From Clostridium sp. JN-9 (GTDB taxonomy: Bacteria; Bacillota; Clostridia; Clostridiales; Clostridiaceae), in NCBI RefSeq assembly GCF_004103695.1, contig NZ_CP035280.1, forward strand, positions 62,001 through 126,000: a stretch of DNA of 64,000 nucleotides. The letters are read 5' to 3'. The stretch's first letter is position 1, and each line of letters opens with the position of its first letter. The notes under the pieces were generated by a model that was not told the DNA's origin, made no database searches, and saw only the letters and a program-made list of their open reading frames with translations. Both the position numbers and the translations under genes were made by a program. Below are positions 61,954-64,000 of this stretch, piece by piece.

Positions 61954-62969
61954 CTAATTAAAACATATTTTAGCATTTCTCATATTTGTATATGTATTTT
62001 CAATATTAATTTTACTTATTGCTTCTATAAATTTATTTATTGTAGATGAAATATTATTAGAATTAGAACTCTTTAAGAATTTGAATAAGCTTAAATAATT
62101 ATTTAAATATTTCGTTGCTACTCCTCTAAAACGGTATATCCATTCCATGCAGTCACATCTATATTTTACTGCTTCAAAGCTATTATCAAGGAATTTATTA
62201 ATCTCCCTTATTTTCTTTCTTTTAAAGAACATGGCAAAAAAGCTTTTCGGTCTTGAGACTGCCTGCTTATTTTTATTTAATATTTTTCCAATATAATTTT
62301 CCATATCCATTGCATTCATACGTCCCATTCCCACTGCTCTGGAATAAATATTTTTATGTGAATCCAGTGCTGTAATAACGCAGACTTTATTATTGCTGAT
62401 ATTAATGTAACTTACGCTTTGATCATGAACTCTCTTTTCATCATGTTCAATGCCTTTCTGTCCCTTCCGGGAGAATTTTAAGAAAAAATTTTCAATAATA
62501 GATTTCAAAGTAAATCAGCTATTTAAGCTTCTCAAAAAACTGTAGAAGCATCAGTATTTTTGCTCGCTTAAATAACGATTTACTAAATGAAATTATAAAG
62601 TTCAAACTTTCCCTGCATTTTATTTTGTTTAACCATTTTTAAAGCAGAAAGCAGCTTGTGCCTCCAGTAAAATAGTGTTACATAAGAAACGCCAATTTCT
62701 TTGGCTGCCGCCTTAAGTGACAAGCCCTTCAGGGTACATCTAATGAATGATTCCCATTTATCAGGAAAGTGAGTCCTTGCAATTGGTGTGTTTGTAAAAT
62801 CATTAAAGGTTTTTTTGCAGCTTTTGCATATATATCTTTGTTTACCATTGTATTTTCCGTATAGCACTGTATGGGTGCAGCCACAGTATGGGCATTTTCT
62901 TTCAGAATCATGTCTTAATGAAGCAAAATAAGATAATATATTTATATCAGTACATTTTTTATTCTCCAT
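61954..62969 (-). pseudogene. IS1595-family transposase, interrupted by a palindromic insertion
   Basis: The N-terminal part (62969-62583) has a zinc ribbon (CPYCGCTHTVLYGK ... RYICKSCKKTFNDF) and helix-turn-helix (LSLKAAAKEIGVSYVTLFYWRHKLL). The C-terminal part (62508-61954) has part of the ISXO2-like DDE nuclease domain (NNKVCVITALDSHKNIYSRAVG). Between them, several in-frame stops lie in a roughly 90-bp inverted repeat (62501-62592). The gene cannot make one active transposase. Confidence 0.82.
62501..62592. repeat. Palindromic insertion inside the transposase gene
   Basis: Outer arms AGTAAATCAGCTATTTAAGC and (on the other strand) AGTAAATCGTTATTTAAGC, with a second inner pairing GCTTCT / AGAAGC. 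The arms extend outward as ATTTCA on both sides. No open frame. It has the structure of a small hairpin-type insertion. Confidence 0.65.
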
Positions 62970-63208
62970 GGTAATCCAATCCTTTCAGTAATATGTAGGT
63001 ATCTTAATTATTACCATTAAAGGATTGTCCTATTCACATCAACATTATTATTTAAAAGAGCCATAGGTGTCTATAGAAAGTAAATATCTAAACACCACAA
63101 TATATTGCATGTAAATTCATTAGTGCGACAGCTCCTTCTTTATTAATATTTAATTTAATGTATTCATATATTTATTATTGAAATATTAATTAGGAGAATG
63201 ATAAGATT
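62970..63208. other. Right end of the IS1595 element and promoter region
   Basis: No gene is seen. It contains the right terminal repeat (63121-63144) and probably the promoter of the next gene. An inverted motif GGTAATCCAATCCTTT / AAAGGATTGTCC surrounds 62972-63030 at the start of the transposase leader. Confidence 0.5.
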
Positions 63209-63799
63209 ATGAAGGTAGTTGTGGTAGATAGAAAAAAACTTGGTATTATGCTTATGATTTCAGGACTTATGATAATATTATTTTTTATAGAAATAAGTTT
63301 CCAGCAAAGATTGAAATTTACTTCGCTTATTCAAAATGATATGAATTCTTTAAAAGAGTATAGTGCAATGAATGGGAAACTTACCTATAAGCTTCCTGAA
63401 GAATGGAGTACACAGGAAAAGAATTTTGGCGGCGGTGAAATAGTATACCATAATGGCTTTAAATCAAAAGATGCAAAAATATATGGATATGTACAGGTAT
63501 GGCAGTTAAATGAGGATTTAAAAATGTTTTTAGAAAATAGTAAGATAATATCTGAAAAACAAAATACCTTCAAAAATTACAGCATAAAGCCGGTATCAGT
63601 AAATGGGCAAAGTGCATACTTAGTTGAATATACGGTTTTAAATGGAAATGATATTTATTATAAGGGTATTGAATACTATATTAAAATTAAAAATGGGTTT
63701 ATTAGATTTGCCTTTAATATGAGAGAAAATAACTATAAGGAAGATCTTAATATGGTATTTAAAACCATAGTTGAAAGCAGCAGATTTATAGATAAATGA
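63209..63799 (+). CDS. Hypothetical membrane-anchored protein
   Basis: A 196-residue protein with a short cytoplasmic start, one membrane segment (about 10-29, LGIMLMISGLMIILFFIEIS) and an extracellular domain (about 50-196) with a PsbP/PrsW-like alternation of strands (KLTYKLPEEWSTQEKNFGGGEIVY ... YLVEYTVLNGNDIYYKGIEYYIKI). Ribosome site TAGGAGAATG. Family not recognised with certainty. Confidence 0.72.
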   Translation: MKVVVVDRKKLGIMLMISGLMIILFFIEISFQQRLKFTSLIQNDMNSLKEYSAMNGKLTYKLPEEWSTQEKNFGGGEIVYHNGFKSKDAKIYGYVQVWQLNEDLKMFLENSKIISEKQNTFKNYSIKPVSVNGQSAYLVEYTVLNGNDIYYKGIEYYIKIKNGFIRFAFNMRENNYKEDLNMVFKTIVESSRFIDK

Positions 63800-63906
63800 T
63801 GAGTTATCAGATCATGGTAATCCCTATAATAAAAATTTCAGTGTATAAATAATATTTGTGATATAATAACTCTGTAAACTTTATTGAAAATATAAGGGGG
63901 ATTATT

Positions 63907-64000
63907 ATGAGGCCCATTCTTTTTAGTGTGTTTGGAGTAAATGTCTACGGTTATGGGACAATGATAGCAATAGGAATATTAAGCGCTGTGATTTTATTAG
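63907..64000 (+). CDS. lgt: Prolipoprotein diacylglyceryl transferase, 5' end only
   Basis: The first 31 codons of a gene cut by the window end: MRPILFSVFGVNVYGYGTMI followed by a hydrophobic stretch (AIGILSAVILL). This matches the start of Lgt, the membrane enzyme that adds diacylglycerol to lipobox cysteines. Ribosome site AAGGGGG 6 nt upstream. Confidence 0.8.
   Translation, partial: MRPILFSVFGVNVYGYGTMIAIGILSAVILL

Larger units (their letters stand above)
61727..63144 (-). mobile_element. IS1595-family insertion sequence, broken
   Basis: A 1418-bp element with terminal inverted repeats AATAAAGAAGGGGCTGTCGC (left, 61727) and AATAAAGAAGGAGCTGTCGC (right end, on the minus strand from 63144). 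The boundary may instead be at GGGGCTGTCGCA, since the other remnant (49547-49558) shares only that part. It contains a two-part transposase, a 3' tail with a hairpin beside the left repeat (GCATTAGCAGTT / AACTGCTGATGC) and AAAGATTAAAG-type repeats. It begins directly at the stop of the upstream gene. Confidence 0.82.

Overview
The window looks like low-GC, AT-rich DNA of a Clostridium sensu stricto (cluster I) chromosome. Support comes from the 16S/23S rRNA type, the sporulation genes (gin/csfB, ricT, spmA/spmB, abrB with Spo0A boxes), the anaerobe markers (ferredoxin, rubrerythrin) and AGGAGG-type ribosome binding sites. Species level cannot be read off reliably. Most genes are on the + strand. 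The gene order from gin to rsmA follows the Bacillus subtilis origin-proximal block (csfB-yaaO-tmk-yaaQ-holB-yaaT-yabB-rsmI-abrB ... metS-tatD-yabE-rnmV-rsmA), so this is probably origin-proximal DNA read along the leading strand.

Layout. 1-20.2 kb: three co-directional rRNA operons, the first cut by the window edge. The first two end in tRNA-Lys and tRNA-Phe. Between them lie three tandem M42 peptidase genes (the third has lost its catalytic residues), vanZ-like and UDG-like genes, then bcp, a decayed IS607 element and a parvulin gene. 20.2-25.3 kb: sirtuin, tRNA-Cys, LD-carboxypeptidase, CorA, M20 amidohydrolase. 25.4-36.1 kb: the gin-decarboxylase-tmk-darA-holB-ricT block, a short ferredoxin, a glucose-type EIIA gene behind a GlcT-like antiterminator, motAB (motA frameshifted), trmN6, rsmI, an NlpC/P60 hydrolase and abrB. 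36.7-42.9 kb: transaldolase, a DUF1836-like regulator, the arginine deiminase genes arcC-arcA-arcB and an AI-2E family permease. 42.9-49.3 kb: ispF, a DnaA-box-rich structured intergenic region, two polysaccharide deacetylases, rluF, a glutaredoxin-like gene under a CsoR/CstR-like operator, and spmAB. 49.3-64 kb: metG with a T-box, a [4Fe-4S] uracil-DNA glycosylase, a GH31 glucosidase, rubrerythrin, a DUF362 ferredoxin gene interrupted by TGA, tatD, yabE, rnmV, rsmA, a conserved hypothetical, a broken IS1595-family element and the start of lgt.

The most interesting structure lies between genes: (i) a 101-nt inverted-repeat element with a nested hairpin and several DnaA boxes (43.9 kb), plus a second DnaA-box cluster inside a terminator (37.5 kb); (ii) dispersed palindromic elements made of 7-nt repeats that abut stop codons; (iii) IS1595 end hairpins that appear to be reused as terminators; (iv) sequence differences between rRNA copies, including a 12-nt duplication in one 23S gene and a paired A-U to G-C change in one 5S gene; (v) a catalytically dead M42 paralogue beside two intact ones. 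Everything here comes from reading the sequence by eye. No database search or folding program was run.
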